Of a stretch of 64,000 nucleotides of DNA, positions 26,545 through 36,228 are shown piece after piece. The DNA comes from Streptomyces sp. NBC_01481 (GTDB lineage: Bacteria > Actinomycetota > Actinomycetes > Streptomycetales > Streptomycetaceae). The translations under genes and the position numbers were made by a program. The notes beneath the pieces are model-generated. The model was not told where the DNA came from and did not search any database. It saw only the letters and a list, made by a program, of their open reading frames with translations. Numbering within the stretch: position 1 is the first letter of the stretch; each line of letters opens with the position of its first letter. Where the stretch lies: NCBI RefSeq assembly GCF_026339995.1, contig NZ_JAPEPT010000003.1, forward strand, positions 1 to 64,000, in the 5' to 3' direction.

Positions 26545-27451
26545 TCACTGCGTGTTGCGCGCCGTGGTCGTCACGAAACGCGTCACCGCCTGCGAGAAGG
26601 CAGCGGGCTCCTCGACGTGACCGAAGTGCCCGCTGTTCTCCAGGATCAGCAGTTCCGATCCAGGGATCAGCCGGTGCAGTTCCTCGGCCCACCGCACCCC
26701 GCAGATGACGTCGTGGCGGCCGACGACGACGAGGGTCGGTACGGTGAGTGAGCCGAGGTCCGCACGGTCGTCGACGACATGCGGGGAGAGGTTCTCGTCC
26801 AGCCCGGAGATGTGGGCGGACCGCAGCGAGGCACGCAGAGGGGCGAACTCCTCCTCCCGGCCCCAGTAGTCGGCGAAGTACGAGGGCATCAGCCCCTTGG
26901 CGACGGCTGTCATCCGTACGTCGTCGGAGATGGTGGGGATGGCCTGGAAAGCCGCCAGGACCTCGGGGAGCTCCGGGTTGTCGGCGTGCCGCGCGGCGAA
27001 CGACTGCACCTGGAGCATGGCATCGGCGGCGTGTTCGGGACCGGTCACCGGCGCGCTGTCGTAGAGGATCACCCCGGCGACGCGCTCGGGGGCAGTGCAG
27101 GGCGTGGTACTGGACGACGAAGCCGCCGTGCGAATGGCCCAGAAGGTGTACGTCGGGGACGCCGAGGTGCTCGACCAGCGCACCGAGGAACCGGCTGTAG
27201 CGGGGCCGGGTGTAGCCGTGGGGGTGGGACGGCAGACGGCCGGAGGCGCCGGTGCCGACCGGCTCCGGATAAACGACCGTCAGGTGCCGCTCCAGCGCGG
27301 GCATGCGCAGGTACTCCCAGAAAATGCCCGGCCCGCCGGAATGCGCGACGCACACCGGTCCCGTGCCGTGCACGTGGTAGCGCTGCACGACTCCGTCGAC
27401 TTCGACGGTGTGGGTTCCGACGGCCAGAGGATCGGTTATAGAGGTCGTCAT
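26545..27451 (-). pseudogene. Frameshifted alpha/beta hydrolase (proline iminopeptidase-like)
   Basis: The first frame (from ATG 27451) encodes HSGGPGIFWEYLRMP and LLGHSHGGFVVQYHALH, the start of a proline-iminopeptidase-like hydrolase with HSGGPG and the Ser elbow GHSHGG. The reading frame then changes. A second frame continues with PERVAGVILYDSAP through VVVGRHDVICG (catalytic Asp) and NSGHFGHVEEP (His) to the stop at 26545. The switch falls in a run of five G (five C on the coding strand) at 27088-27092, so one extra base explains it. Together the pieces make a normal protein of about 300 residues. It is either a recent inactivation or a sequencing error. Confidence 0.8.
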
Positions 27452-27517
27452 GGGGTCTCCGTATCCGGCAGGTGTCAACGACACCGACAGGACGCTGGAG
27501 ACGGAATGAAGTTCGAC

Positions 27518-27549
27518 CCTTCTCGTGTGATGGCCGTCACGCGAGAAGG
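27518..27549 (-). terminator. Hairpin overlapping the 3' end of the sigma factor gene
   Basis: CCTTCTCG (27518-27525) pairs with CGAGAAGG (27542-27549), and GTGA with TCAC inside it, giving a 13-bp stem with one wobble and a 6-base loop. The sigma-factor stop codon lies within the hairpin. Confidence 0.6.
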
Positions 27550-28505
27550 AGCGGGTTGGTGGCCCGCTCCGGCCTGGGGTGAAACAGGCGCAGCCGGTGC
27601 ACGCGGCCGGCCTCGTCCAGGGTCATGAGCCAGGCCACCTCGGGCGGGCAGTGCTCGGGGTTGTCGGCGGGGTTGAGGATGTCCATCTCCCAGATGACGA
27701 GCGAGCGCGCGGCCACGGCATGAACGAGGCGCTGCCGTACACCGGCCTCGACGTCGCTGTCCATGGAGCGCACCAACCGGCTCCAGCCGCCCACCGGATC
27801 GTTCCCCCTGAGCAGGGCGACCTCGGGGGACCAGCGCTCTGTGAGCAGCCTGCCGAAGTGTCCGCTCTCGGCGGCGGCCAGTGTCTCGCGCGCTTCGACA
27901 CGGCTGGCGCGCGTGCGCTGCGCGGTGTCGCCGTGCGGGGCGTCCGCCGTGGCGGCGAGGGCGGTCGCCAGCTTGGATCGTCCCTGGCTGAGCCGGCTGC
28001 GGACCGTGCCGACCGGGACCCCGCAGGCGACGGCCATCTGCTCGTAGGACGTGACGTGGGTACTGAAGTGACGCAGCACCAGGGGCAGCCGCAGTGCGGG
28101 GGAAAGCTCTTCTATGGCCTCCCAGATCCAGTCCCGCATCGCGTGGTGCTCCAGCCACCGCTCCGGACCGGCGTCAGTGGAGGGCACCTGCAGATCGTCG
28201 AGCGGTTGGAAGGGAACGGAGCCTCGCACCAGGGAACGGCTGGTGTTGCGCACGATCATCCGCAGCCATGGGCCTACGGCCGCCGGGTCGCGGACGTCGC
28301 CCACACGACGGAGCGCGGTCACCGCCGCGTCCTGGACCACGTCGTCGACATCGGGACCCGGCCCCAGAATGCTCACCGCCACGGCGCGCATACCCGCCCG
28401 GTGTCGTTCCAGCAGCAGACCGAGGGCAGCGACGTCACCTGCCTGCGCGGCACGCGTGAGCGGCGCGTCCTCGAGGCGTACGGTTTCGCCTGCGTTCGGG
28501 CTCAT
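27537..28505 (-). CDS. ECF sigma factor with C-terminal SnoaL-like extension
   Basis: This is a 322-residue sigma factor. Region 2 (about residues 25-95) contains DVDDVVQDAAVTALRRV and WLRMIVRN. Region 4 (about 125-185) contains LRLPLVLRHF and YEQMAVACGVPVGTVRSRL. The last 130 residues form an NTF2/SnoaL-like domain, as in SigJ-type and ECF41-type sigma factors, where that domain modulates activity in place of an anti-sigma factor. No anti-sigma gene is adjacent. It is divergent from the Wadjet operon. Confidence 0.88.
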   Translation of the reverse strand: MSPNAGETVRLEDAPLTRAAQAGDVAALGLLLERHRAGMRAVAVSILGPGPDVDDVVQDAAVTALRRVGDVRDPAAVGPWLRMIVRNTSRSLVRGSVPFQPLDDLQVPSTDAGPERWLEHHAMRDWIWEAIEELSPALRLPLVLRHFSTHVTSYEQMAVACGVPVGTVRSRLSQGRSKLATALAATADAPHGDTAQRTRASRVEARETLAAAESGHFGRLLTERWSPEVALLRGNDPVGGWSRLVRSMDSDVEAGVRQRLVHAVAARSLVIWEMDILNPADNPEHCPPEVAWLMTLDEAGRVHRLRLFHPRPERATNPLLLA

Positions 28506-29081
28506 GGGGTTCCTCTTCCAGTCTCCCGTCGTGCGTGTGACGGTACTGCGCGCGGCTCAGTGGCGTCACGGCCTGCCCGGGTGAGCCGCGTCGCCGGACC
28601 TGCCCGCGCGGGTGGCGGCGTACTGCCTTCAGGGCAGCCGGACTTGGTCCCGGGCCCCGATGGCGGAGCGAAGCCCCAGATGCTCCGAACCGTGCCTGTC
28701 ACGTACTCCGTGCCTGCAAGCTCGGCGGCCACAGCAGCTCGGATCTCGGACTCGATGGTCGACGCACAGATCACAAACCCGGATCTCTGATGCGCCAGCA
28801 TCCGTCGCAGATGTATGGGGCCAGCCTCGCAGCGATCTCACCCTTCCGGCACCCGATGGGTCCGGATGCGCGGCCGGTGCGCGCATGGGCGAACGCGGGA
28901 CGACCGGGCCGACACGAGTGACGTGCACGCCGGTCCTGCCGCTCCTCGACGCACCAGTCCAGGCGGGGCGCAGGGCCTCGTCGCTGGAGGGCGCCTACGT
29001 GTGCAGGCGGAGATGCGGAAAATCAGGCGGATTCTGATATCTCGCCTGGGCGGGGGCGCTCGTCGGGAAGAATGATCGACG
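28506..29081. other. 576-bp divergent region between sigma factor and Wadjet genes
   Basis: Open frames exist on both strands (for example 28502-28801 minus and 28815-29075 plus), but none resembles a known family or has a convincing ribosome site. This stretch should contain the promoters for the sigma factor (left) and jetA (right). A weak GGAAG lies at 29066-29070 before jetA. I see no clear consensus promoter. Confidence 0.4.
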
Positions 29082-30767
29082 ATGACACCCCGGATCGAGG
29101 GCCCCGAGCAGCCCGACTACGGCCCCTTCGCCCACCTCACCGTTCCCAACGCCGCCCTCTACCGGCAGGTGATGCGTGCGTTCCTCGCCGCCAAGGAGCG
29201 GTTCGCGGTGCATCTGCGGCCGGAGGACGTGTACGCCGCACTGGACGCGGGGAGTCGGCCGGCCGACGTGGAGTCGGTGGTGAAGGCGTTGGACAGTCTG
29301 GTCACCTGGGGCAATCTGCGGGCCGATCCGGACACCGCGCGGGTGACGGCGGTCGAGGACTTCTACCGCAAGCGGTTCATCTACCAGCTCACGCGGGCCG
29401 GTGAGGCGGCCGAGGCGGCGCTGGGGACGTACGACGAGGTGCTTGGGCGGCGTGGCGAACTCCAGGCGGTCGCCCTGCACGACATCGTCACGCAGCTGCG
29501 GGCGCTGCTCGTGATCGCGTCGGAGGACGAGCCCGACCCGGCCAAGGCATACGTCGCCCTATCCGTGCTGACGGCGCGCTTCACCGACCTCGCGGACAAC
29601 GCCCGGGCCTTCATGGGGTCGCTCCAGCGCACCATCGACCTGCACGACATCGAGGTCGAGGCGTTCCTCGCGTACAAGGACCGGCTGATCCAGTACCTGG
29701 AGCGGTTCATCCAGGACCTCATCACCCTCGGCGGCCGGATTGCGCTGCTGATCGGTGAGTTGGAGGCGCAGGGTCGGGTCGGGCCGCTGCTGCGTGTCGC
29801 CGCCGCCCGGGACGCCGCCGATGCCGCTCCCGAGGACGCCGAGCATGCGGAGGCGGCGGCGTACGAGAAGTGGGCCGCTCGGTGGTCCGGGCTCGCCCAG
29901 TGGTTCGTGTCGGCGGAGGGGCGTGAGTCGCAGGCCAGGCTGCTGCGCGGGCGGGCGCTCGGTTCGATTCCGCAGCTCCTGGCCGTCGTACGGCAGTTGA
30001 ACGAGCGGCGGGCCGGGCGATCCGATCGCTCTGCCGACTTCCGCGCGCTGGCGCGCTGGTTCGCCCAGGCGCCGGACGATGCGGCGAGGCACCGGCTGTG
30101 GCGGGTGGCGTTCGGGCTGTATTCCTCCCGGCACCTCACCGTCGACGCCGACACCCTTGCCGAACGGACGGCCGCCCCTGAGCCGGCCTCGACCCCGTGG
30201 GGCGAGGCGCGACCGCTGCGGATCAGCCCTCAGCTGCGCCGTACCGGCAGCTACGAGAGGCGCGGCAAGCCGCGCAGGGTGGCAGACCGGGGCGAGGCGA
30301 AGCGCAGGCTCGCCGAGATCGCCGCCCGGCAGGCGGAGCAGGCCGGCGCGGCACGGGACCGCCTGGCGACGGGCGGCCCGGTCCGGCTCTCCCGTCTGGG
30401 AGAACTCGACCCACTCGCCTTCCAGTTGTTTCTGCGCCTGCTCGGCGACGCCCTCGCCACCTGGCGGCCGGGCATGACGACCACCGCGGCCACCAGCGGG
30501 GACGGCACGATGGAGATCCGGCTGACCGCGCTCGACGACGGCTCGACGGCCGAAGTGCACACACCGGACGGCGTGCTCAGCGGTCCCGACCATCTGATCG
30601 ACATCATCGACCTCACGGCGGGGATGGGCGGCGGGGTCGGTGCGCCCGCCGGGCCGTTCTCTGCCCAGGCCGTGTCGGGTCCGCAGCCCGCGACCGTGTC
30701 CGTCCCGCGGCAGGGCGCTGCCCTCCAGCCCTCCCGCGACACCCGACACTTCACGGAGGACCGATGA
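29082..30767 (+). CDS. jetA: JetA, Wadjet DUF2397 subunit (kleisin-like)
   Basis: This 561-residue protein of the DUF2397/TIGR02677 family is the kleisin-like subunit of the Wadjet SMC complex. The start FAHLTVPNAALYRQVMRAFL and the segment VESVVKALDSLVTWGNLRAD (N-terminal winged helix) are characteristic; the middle is helical, and FQLFLRLLGDAL lies near the C-terminus. In Wadjet systems it closes the SMC ring and helps load it on DNA. It is the first gene of a four-gene operon, and its stop overlaps jetB by 4 bases. There is a possible ribosome site at 29066-29070. Confidence 0.9.
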   Translation: MTPRIEGPEQPDYGPFAHLTVPNAALYRQVMRAFLAAKERFAVHLRPEDVYAALDAGSRPADVESVVKALDSLVTWGNLRADPDTARVTAVEDFYRKRFIYQLTRAGEAAEAALGTYDEVLGRRGELQAVALHDIVTQLRALLVIASEDEPDPAKAYVALSVLTARFTDLADNARAFMGSLQRTIDLHDIEVEAFLAYKDRLIQYLERFIQDLITLGGRIALLIGELEAQGRVGPLLRVAAARDAADAAPEDAEHAEAAAYEKWAARWSGLAQWFVSAEGRESQARLLRGRALGSIPQLLAVVRQLNERRAGRSDRSADFRALARWFAQAPDDAARHRLWRVAFGLYSSRHLTVDADTLAERTAAPEPASTPWGEARPLRISPQLRRTGSYERRGKPRRVADRGEAKRRLAEIAARQAEQAGAARDRLATGGPVRLSRLGELDPLAFQLFLRLLGDALATWRPGMTTTAATSGDGTMEIRLTALDDGSTAEVHTPDGVLSGPDHLIDIIDLTAGMGGGVGAPAGPFSAQAVSGPQPATVSVPRQGAALQPSRDTRHFTEDR

Positions 30768-32011
30768 CCGGCCCCCTGGCCGAGGTCCTGGACGGCCAGC
30801 GCGAGGCCGACCTCCAACGGGCAGCGCGAGCCCTGCTGAAGGAGCCGCTGCTCACCGCCGACGGGCCGTACGCCGACGAGTTCCGGCTCGTGCGCCGGCA
30901 CGCTGCCGAACTGCGGCAGTGGTTCGAGCGCAACGTCGGCTGGACGCTGCGCACGGACGCCGACGCCGCACGACTGCGCAAGACGCCGGGCACCCTCACC
31001 GACGCCACGCACCCCGCACGCGAGGCCGCCCGGACCGCCCTGCCGTTCACCCGCCGCCGTTACGTCCTGTTCTGCCTGACGCTGGCCGCGCTGGAGCGGG
31101 GCGAGTCGCAGGTGGCGCTCGGACGCCTCGCTGAACAGGTCGTCCTGGCCGCGGCCGATCCCGAACTCGTCGCCGCCGGGATCACGTTCACCCTGGAGCG
31201 GCGCGACGAGCGCCTCGACCTCGCGGCTGTCGTACGACTGCTGCTGCGGCTCGGTGTGCTGCGGCGGGTGGCCGGTGACGAGGAGGCATATGTCAGTGGA
31301 TCAGGGGACGTGCTGTACGACGTGCGGCGGCGCGTGCTGGCCGGGATGCCGGCGTCCCTGCGCGGCCCCTCCATGATCGACGCCGAGGACTTCGAGCAAC
31401 GCCTGGTGGAGATGACGGCACAGACCGCGCTCGACAGCGACGAGCTCAGGTTCCGTGCGATCCGCTGGAAGCTGACCCGTCGGCTCCTCGACGACCCGGT
31501 GCTCTACTACGACGACCTGACCGACGACGAACTGGCTTACCTCACGCGGCAGCGCGGCTTCATCACCGCCCGCATCAGTGAACTGACCGGACTGGTAGCG
31601 GAGGTCCGTGCCGAAGGCATCGCCCTGGCCGATCCGATGGACGAACTGACGGACGTGCGCATGCCGGAGCAGGGCACACACGGTCACATCACCCTGCTGC
31701 TGGCAGGACACCTGGCGCGGGCCGCCGGGCCTGTCGAACCGGCGGAGCTGGCGTCCCGCGTACGGGAACTGGCTGTGGAGCACGGCGGTTTCTGGTCCAA
31801 GTCGGCGAGGGAGCCGGGAGCGGAGCCCGAACTCGTGGAGCAGGCGCTGACGAAGCTGGTGGCGCTGGGACTCGCCGAGCGCACGGTACGGGGCGTCGTG
31901 CCGCGACCGGCCCTCGCGCGGTACGCGGTCGGCGAGCCCGTCGTCAGGGAACCAGGACCAGCCCGCCACTCGGCCGTGCTGCCGGACACGACCCCGAAGG
32001 ACGAAAGGTGA
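30764..32011 (+). CDS. jetB: JetB, Wadjet DUF2398 subunit (KITE-like)
   Basis: This 415-residue DUF2398/TIGR02678 protein is a KITE-type winged-helix accessory subunit that binds the kleisin. Recognisable parts are RALLKEPLLTADGPYADEF near the N-terminus, PFTRRRYVLFCLTLAALERG, and DDPVLYYDDLTDDELAYL. The start overlaps jetA (ATGA) and the stop overlaps jetC (GTGA), so the subunits are made in coupled amounts. Confidence 0.9.
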   Translation: MTGPLAEVLDGQREADLQRAARALLKEPLLTADGPYADEFRLVRRHAAELRQWFERNVGWTLRTDADAARLRKTPGTLTDATHPAREAARTALPFTRRRYVLFCLTLAALERGESQVALGRLAEQVVLAAADPELVAAGITFTLERRDERLDLAAVVRLLLRLGVLRRVAGDEEAYVSGSGDVLYDVRRRVLAGMPASLRGPSMIDAEDFEQRLVEMTAQTALDSDELRFRAIRWKLTRRLLDDPVLYYDDLTDDELAYLTRQRGFITARISELTGLVAEVRAEGIALADPMDELTDVRMPEQGTHGHITLLLAGHLARAAGPVEPAELASRVRELAVEHGGFWSKSAREPGAEPELVEQALTKLVALGLAERTVRGVVPRPALARYAVGEPVVREPGPARHSAVLPDTTPKDER

Positions 32012-35000
32012 ACCGCGCCTTGACCGCGCTCCCCAGCCCCGCGCCCGGCCGGTGGCGGCCCCTGCGCATCGGGCTCGTCGACCTGTTCCACTACGACGTC
32101 GAGGAGTTCTGGTTCCGCGACGGCCGGCTGCTGCTACGTGGCAACAACGGCACCGGCAAGTCGAAGGTGCTCGCCCTCACCCTGCCGTTCCTGCTGGACG
32201 GCGACCTCTCCGCCCGACGCGTCGAGCCCGACGGCGACCCGGGCAAGCGCATGGAGTGGAACCTGCTCCTGGGCGGCGAACACCCGCATCCGGAACGGCT
32301 CGGCTACACCTGGATCGAGTTCGGACGACTTGACGAGAGCACCGGCGAGCCGCATTTCCGTACGTTGCTCTGCGGGCTGAAAGCGGTCGCCGGACGCGGC
32401 ATCGCCCGCCACTGGTTCGCACTGACGGACCAGCGGATCGGCGCCGGCCTCGACCTGCTGGACGCGACCGGCACGGCTCTGTCCCGGGACCGGCTTGCGG
32501 AGGCCGTCGGCAGCCGCGGCATGGTGTACGACACTGCGAAGACGTACCGCAGAGCAGTCGATGAAGCCCTGTTCGGGCTCGGGGAGCGGCGCTACGGCGC
32601 GCTCGTCGACCTCCTGATCCAGCTGCGCCAGCCCCAGTTGTCCAAGCGCCCCAACGAAGCCGCCCTGTCCCGGGCGCTGACCGAGGCGCTGCCGCCGATG
32701 GACCAGGCGGTGATCGCCGACGCGGCGGAGGCGTTCAGGTCGCTGGACGAGGAGAAGGAGGAGCTACGAGCGGCCCGCGAGGCCGAGCAGGCCTCGTCGG
32801 GGTTCCTCGACCACTACCGGCGCTACGCCCGTATCGCCTCCCGGCGCCGGTCTCGCCTGCCCCGCCGCGAACACGCCCGGTACGAGCACCTCCAGCGTGA
32901 ACTCCTCAAGGCACAGGGCGACCGCGACCGGGCTGTGGCGGACCTGAAGGAGGCCCAGGAGAGGGGCGTCGCACTCGACGAGCGGGCCGCGCGGCTGAGC
33001 GCCCAGGACGCCGCACTGCGGTCCGGACCCGAGATGCGCGACGCCCACGCACTCGATCAGGCGGCGGTCGACGCCTCCCGCACGGCAGGAGAACTGACGC
33101 GTGCCAAGGCGGACCGGCAGACGGCGGCCGAAGCACACACCCGGGCCCTGGGCCGGCTCGCCACCGCGAGTAATCGGCTCACCGCGGGTCAGGAGGCCCT
33201 GGACGACATCCAGAGCCGCGTGGCGGAGAGTGCCGCGGCGGCCCGGCTCGATGTCCCCAGGACACAGGGAGCCCCCGATGCGGCCTTGCGCCGGGAAGCG
33301 GACGAGGCGACAGCGAGCAGGCGGCGCGCCGTCGACCACATGGAGGAACTGGCCACGCGAGCCGAGCGGGCCGAGGAGACGTGCAGGGCCGCCCAGTTGC
33401 GCGCCGATGAGGCTGACGAGGAGGTCGTGCACAGCGGGGAGCGGCTGGCCGAGGCGGAGGAGAGCGTCACCGAGGCAGGACGTGTGCTGATCACGGCCGT
33501 GAAGGAACATCTCTCCGGGTGTGTGGAACTGCGGGTACCTGGACTGGCGGGGGTCCTGGACGCGGTTCAGGACTGGGCGAGCAGTCTGGACGGCCCTCAC
33601 CCGGCACGGACGGCGGCTGCCGCATCCCATCGCGCCGTCGCCTCCCGGCTGGCCGACCGGGCGGCAGGTCTGGCTCACCGCGAGGTGGCGAGGGCGGAAC
33701 GGCACCGCCTGGCGGCAGAAGAGCTGACCGCCCTTGAATCGGGCGGGGAGCGCGGTCCGGCCGCTCCGTACACGCGCACACCCGATGTCCGGGACCGAGG
33801 CCTCGGTGCCCCGCTGTGGCGGCTCGTCGACTTCCGCCCCCACGTGACCGAGGCCGAACGCGCGGGACTGGAAGCCGCGCTGGAGGCGTCGGGGCTCCTC
33901 GACGCCTGGGTACGGCCGGACGGCTCCGCGGTCTCAGCGGACGGCCACGACGTGTTGCTCGACCCCATGGGCCCGCCCCGAGGGGGCGGCCTCGACCGCG
34001 CGCTGTGCCCGGCGGTCAACCACGCGGACGTGCGCGCCGCCGCCGTGGGGGAAGGGACGGTCGAGCGTCTGCTCGCCTGGATCGGTCTGGCCGGAAAGAA
34101 CGGCGACAGGTCCGAAGAGGCATCGTGGGAGGCCGACGGCAACGACACCTGGGTCTCCACGGACGGGCGTTTCCGCGTCGGCGCGCTGACCGGAAACTGG
34201 GCCAAGGACAGTGCCCAGTACGTGGGAGAAGGGGCGCGAGAACAGGCGCGCCGCGCCCGGATCGGCGAACTGCGAACCGAACTTGAGGCGTTGGAGGCGG
34301 AGCGGGAGCAACTGGCCAAGGAACTACGCGCCGTGGCCGAGCGCCGTGGCGTGCTCGACGCCGAGCTCGCCGCGGTACCGGGTGACGACGACCTGCGTCA
34401 TGCGCACGCACGCGTCACCGCCGCGGCCGACGCGGCCCACCGTGCCCGTACCCGACAGGACGAGCGGGCCGCAGAACTGGCCCTGGCGGCCGGGAAGGCC
34501 GACCGTGCGGCGGTCGGGCTCACCGAGACCGCGGCCGCCCTGAACCTTCCCACCGACAGGACGGGACTGGGTTCCGTGCGCCAGGCGCTCGCCGACCACG
34601 CCGCTCTCCTGGCTGCGCTGTGGCCCGCGCTGCGTGAACGCGCGGAAGCCGAGCGCTCGGTCACCGGCGAGCAGGTGGAGACCGGCCGGGCCGAACTCCG
34701 CGTGTCCGAACTCGCGGAGCGCACGACGGAAGCGGCCCGTCTTGCCGCGGCGTCGGACGAACGCCTCACGACACTCCGCTCCACCGTCGGAGCGGCCGTC
34801 GCCGAACTCCAGCGGCGGCTGGAGGAGACAGCGGCGGCCGTCCGCGTCTGCGAGAGCGAACAGCAGCGAGCACAGGCGGACTTCGGCGACGCGGACCGGC
34901 GTGCCAGCCACGCCGAGGGGCGCATCGAGCGGCTCGCTGAGGATGTCACCGATGCGACCGCCGCGCGTGAACGCGCCATCGCGGCTCTTCAGCGGTTCGC

Positions 35001-36228
35001 CTCGACAGGACTGCTCGCTGTCGCCCTTCCCGACGTCGTCGTACCGGACGACGACGGCGGGACGTGGGCGGCTACCCCGGCCGTCAACCTCGCTCGCGCC
35101 ATCGAGTCCCAGCTCTCCTCCACCGACGACTCGGACGCGGCTTGGGAACGCGTGCAGAAACGGCTGAGCGAGGAGTTCGGCAGACTGCAGGACGCGCTGT
35201 CCCGGCATGGCCACACCGCCACCGCCCGTCCGAGCGAGGACGGCATGCGGGTCGACATCGTCTACCAGGGCCGTGAACGGGCCGTTCCTGAACTCGCCGA
35301 CGCCCTCGCCACCGAAGTCGCCGAGCTGACCCGCATCCTGTCCGCGCACGAGCGCGAGATCCTGGAAACCCATCTGATCACCGAGGTCGCCGGCACGCTC
35401 CAGGAACTGATCGGTGCCGCCGAACGGCAGGTGCGCGCCATGAACACGGAACTGGAGGAGCGCCCGACCTCGACCGGAATGAAGTTGCGGCTGGTGTGGC
35501 GGGCGTCCCGCCGGGCCCCCCAGGGACTGGCACATGCCCGTGAAAGGCTGCGCCAGTCCGCCGACGCCTGGTCGCCACAGGACAGGGCCGCGGTCGGCGC
35601 ATTCCTCCAGGAGCAGATCGCACGTCGGCAGGCCGACGACAGCGTCGGCAGCTGGCTGGAGGATCTCACCGCCGCCCTCGACTACCGGGCCTGGCACGAG
35701 TTCGGCGTCGAACGTCACCAGCACGGGAAATGGGTACCGGCCACCGGGCCCGCCTCGGGCGGCGAAAGGGTCCTGGCGGTGTCCGTGCCTCTCTTCGCCG
35801 CGGCGTCCTCCCACTACGCGAGCGCGGGCGGCGCTCACGCCCCACGCCTGGTCACCCTCGACGAGGCGTTCGCCGGCGTGGACGACGACTCGCGCGCCAA
35901 GTGTCTCGGCCTGTTGCGCGCCTTCGACCTCGACGTCGTCATGACCAGCGAACGGGAATGGGCCTGCTACCCACAGGTCCCCGGAATCGCCATCGCACAG
36001 CTCGCGCGCGTCGACGACATCGCCGCCGTGCTGGTGACCCGGTGGGAGTGGGACGGCAGCGATCGACGGCGCGGCACGGAGCCCGGTGGACAGGTGAGCG
36101 TGTACACAGGGCCCTCTCTTGCCGCCGTCTCCGACGGAGTGGCCGCTGAGGCGAACAAGCCGTCAGCCGGGCCGGGACGGACTGTCGTCGCCGACGGCAC
36201 CGGAGAACAGGAGTCCCTGTGGACGTGA
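32008..36228 (+). CDS. jetC: JetC, Wadjet SMC-like ATPase
   Basis: This is a 1406-residue SMC-family ATPase (TIGR02680-type). The N-terminal head has Walker A LRGNNGTGKSKVL (GNNGTGKS, residues 45-52). Two long coiled-coil stretches rich in Ala, Glu and Arg (about 245-530 and 750-1050) flank a hinge-like region near 590-740. The C-terminal head has the signature SGGE (1250-1253) and Walker B LVTLDEAF (Asp1285, Glu1286). With JetA and JetB it forms a condensin-like motor that extrudes DNA loops. The start is GTG, overlapping jetB. Confidence 0.93.
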   Translation: MNRALTALPSPAPGRWRPLRIGLVDLFHYDVEEFWFRDGRLLLRGNNGTGKSKVLALTLPFLLDGDLSARRVEPDGDPGKRMEWNLLLGGEHPHPERLGYTWIEFGRLDESTGEPHFRTLLCGLKAVAGRGIARHWFALTDQRIGAGLDLLDATGTALSRDRLAEAVGSRGMVYDTAKTYRRAVDEALFGLGERRYGALVDLLIQLRQPQLSKRPNEAALSRALTEALPPMDQAVIADAAEAFRSLDEEKEELRAAREAEQASSGFLDHYRRYARIASRRRSRLPRREHARYEHLQRELLKAQGDRDRAVADLKEAQERGVALDERAARLSAQDAALRSGPEMRDAHALDQAAVDASRTAGELTRAKADRQTAAEAHTRALGRLATASNRLTAGQEALDDIQSRVAESAAAARLDVPRTQGAPDAALRREADEATASRRRAVDHMEELATRAERAEETCRAAQLRADEADEEVVHSGERLAEAEESVTEAGRVLITAVKEHLSGCVELRVPGLAGVLDAVQDWASSLDGPHPARTAAAASHRAVASRLADRAAGLAHREVARAERHRLAAEELTALESGGERGPAAPYTRTPDVRDRGLGAPLWRLVDFRPHVTEAERAGLEAALEASGLLDAWVRPDGSAVSADGHDVLLDPMGPPRGGGLDRALCPAVNHADVRAAAVGEGTVERLLAWIGLAGKNGDRSEEASWEADGNDTWVSTDGRFRVGALTGNWAKDSAQYVGEGAREQARRARIGELRTELEALEAEREQLAKELRAVAERRGVLDAELAAVPGDDDLRHAHARVTAAADAAHRARTRQDERAAELALAAGKADRAAVGLTETAAALNLPTDRTGLGSVRQALADHAALLAALWPALRERAEAERSVTGEQVETGRAELRVSELAERTTEAARLAAASDERLTTLRSTVGAAVAELQRRLEETAAAVRVCESEQQRAQADFGDADRRASHAEGRIERLAEDVTDATAARERAIAALQRFASTGLLAVALPDVVVPDDDGGTWAATPAVNLARAIESQLSSTDDSDAAWERVQKRLSEEFGRLQDALSRHGHTATARPSEDGMRVDIVYQGRERAVPELADALATEVAELTRILSAHEREILETHLITEVAGTLQELIGAAERQVRAMNTELEERPTSTGMKLRLVWRASRRAPQGLAHARERLRQSADAWSPQDRAAVGAFLQEQIARRQADDSVGSWLEDLTAALDYRAWHEFGVERHQHGKWVPATGPASGGERVLAVSVPLFAAASSHYASAGGAHAPRLVTLDEAFAGVDDDSRAKCLGLLRAFDLDVVMTSEREWACYPQVPGIAIAQLARVDDIAAVLVTRWEWDGSDRRRGTEPGGQVSVYTGPSLAAVSDGVAAEANKPSAGPGRTVVADGTGEQESLWT

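Noticed and set aside
28502..28801. 99-codon minus-strand frame between the sigma factor and Wadjet
   Set aside because: No ribosome site, no known domain and no support from context; left as intergenic.
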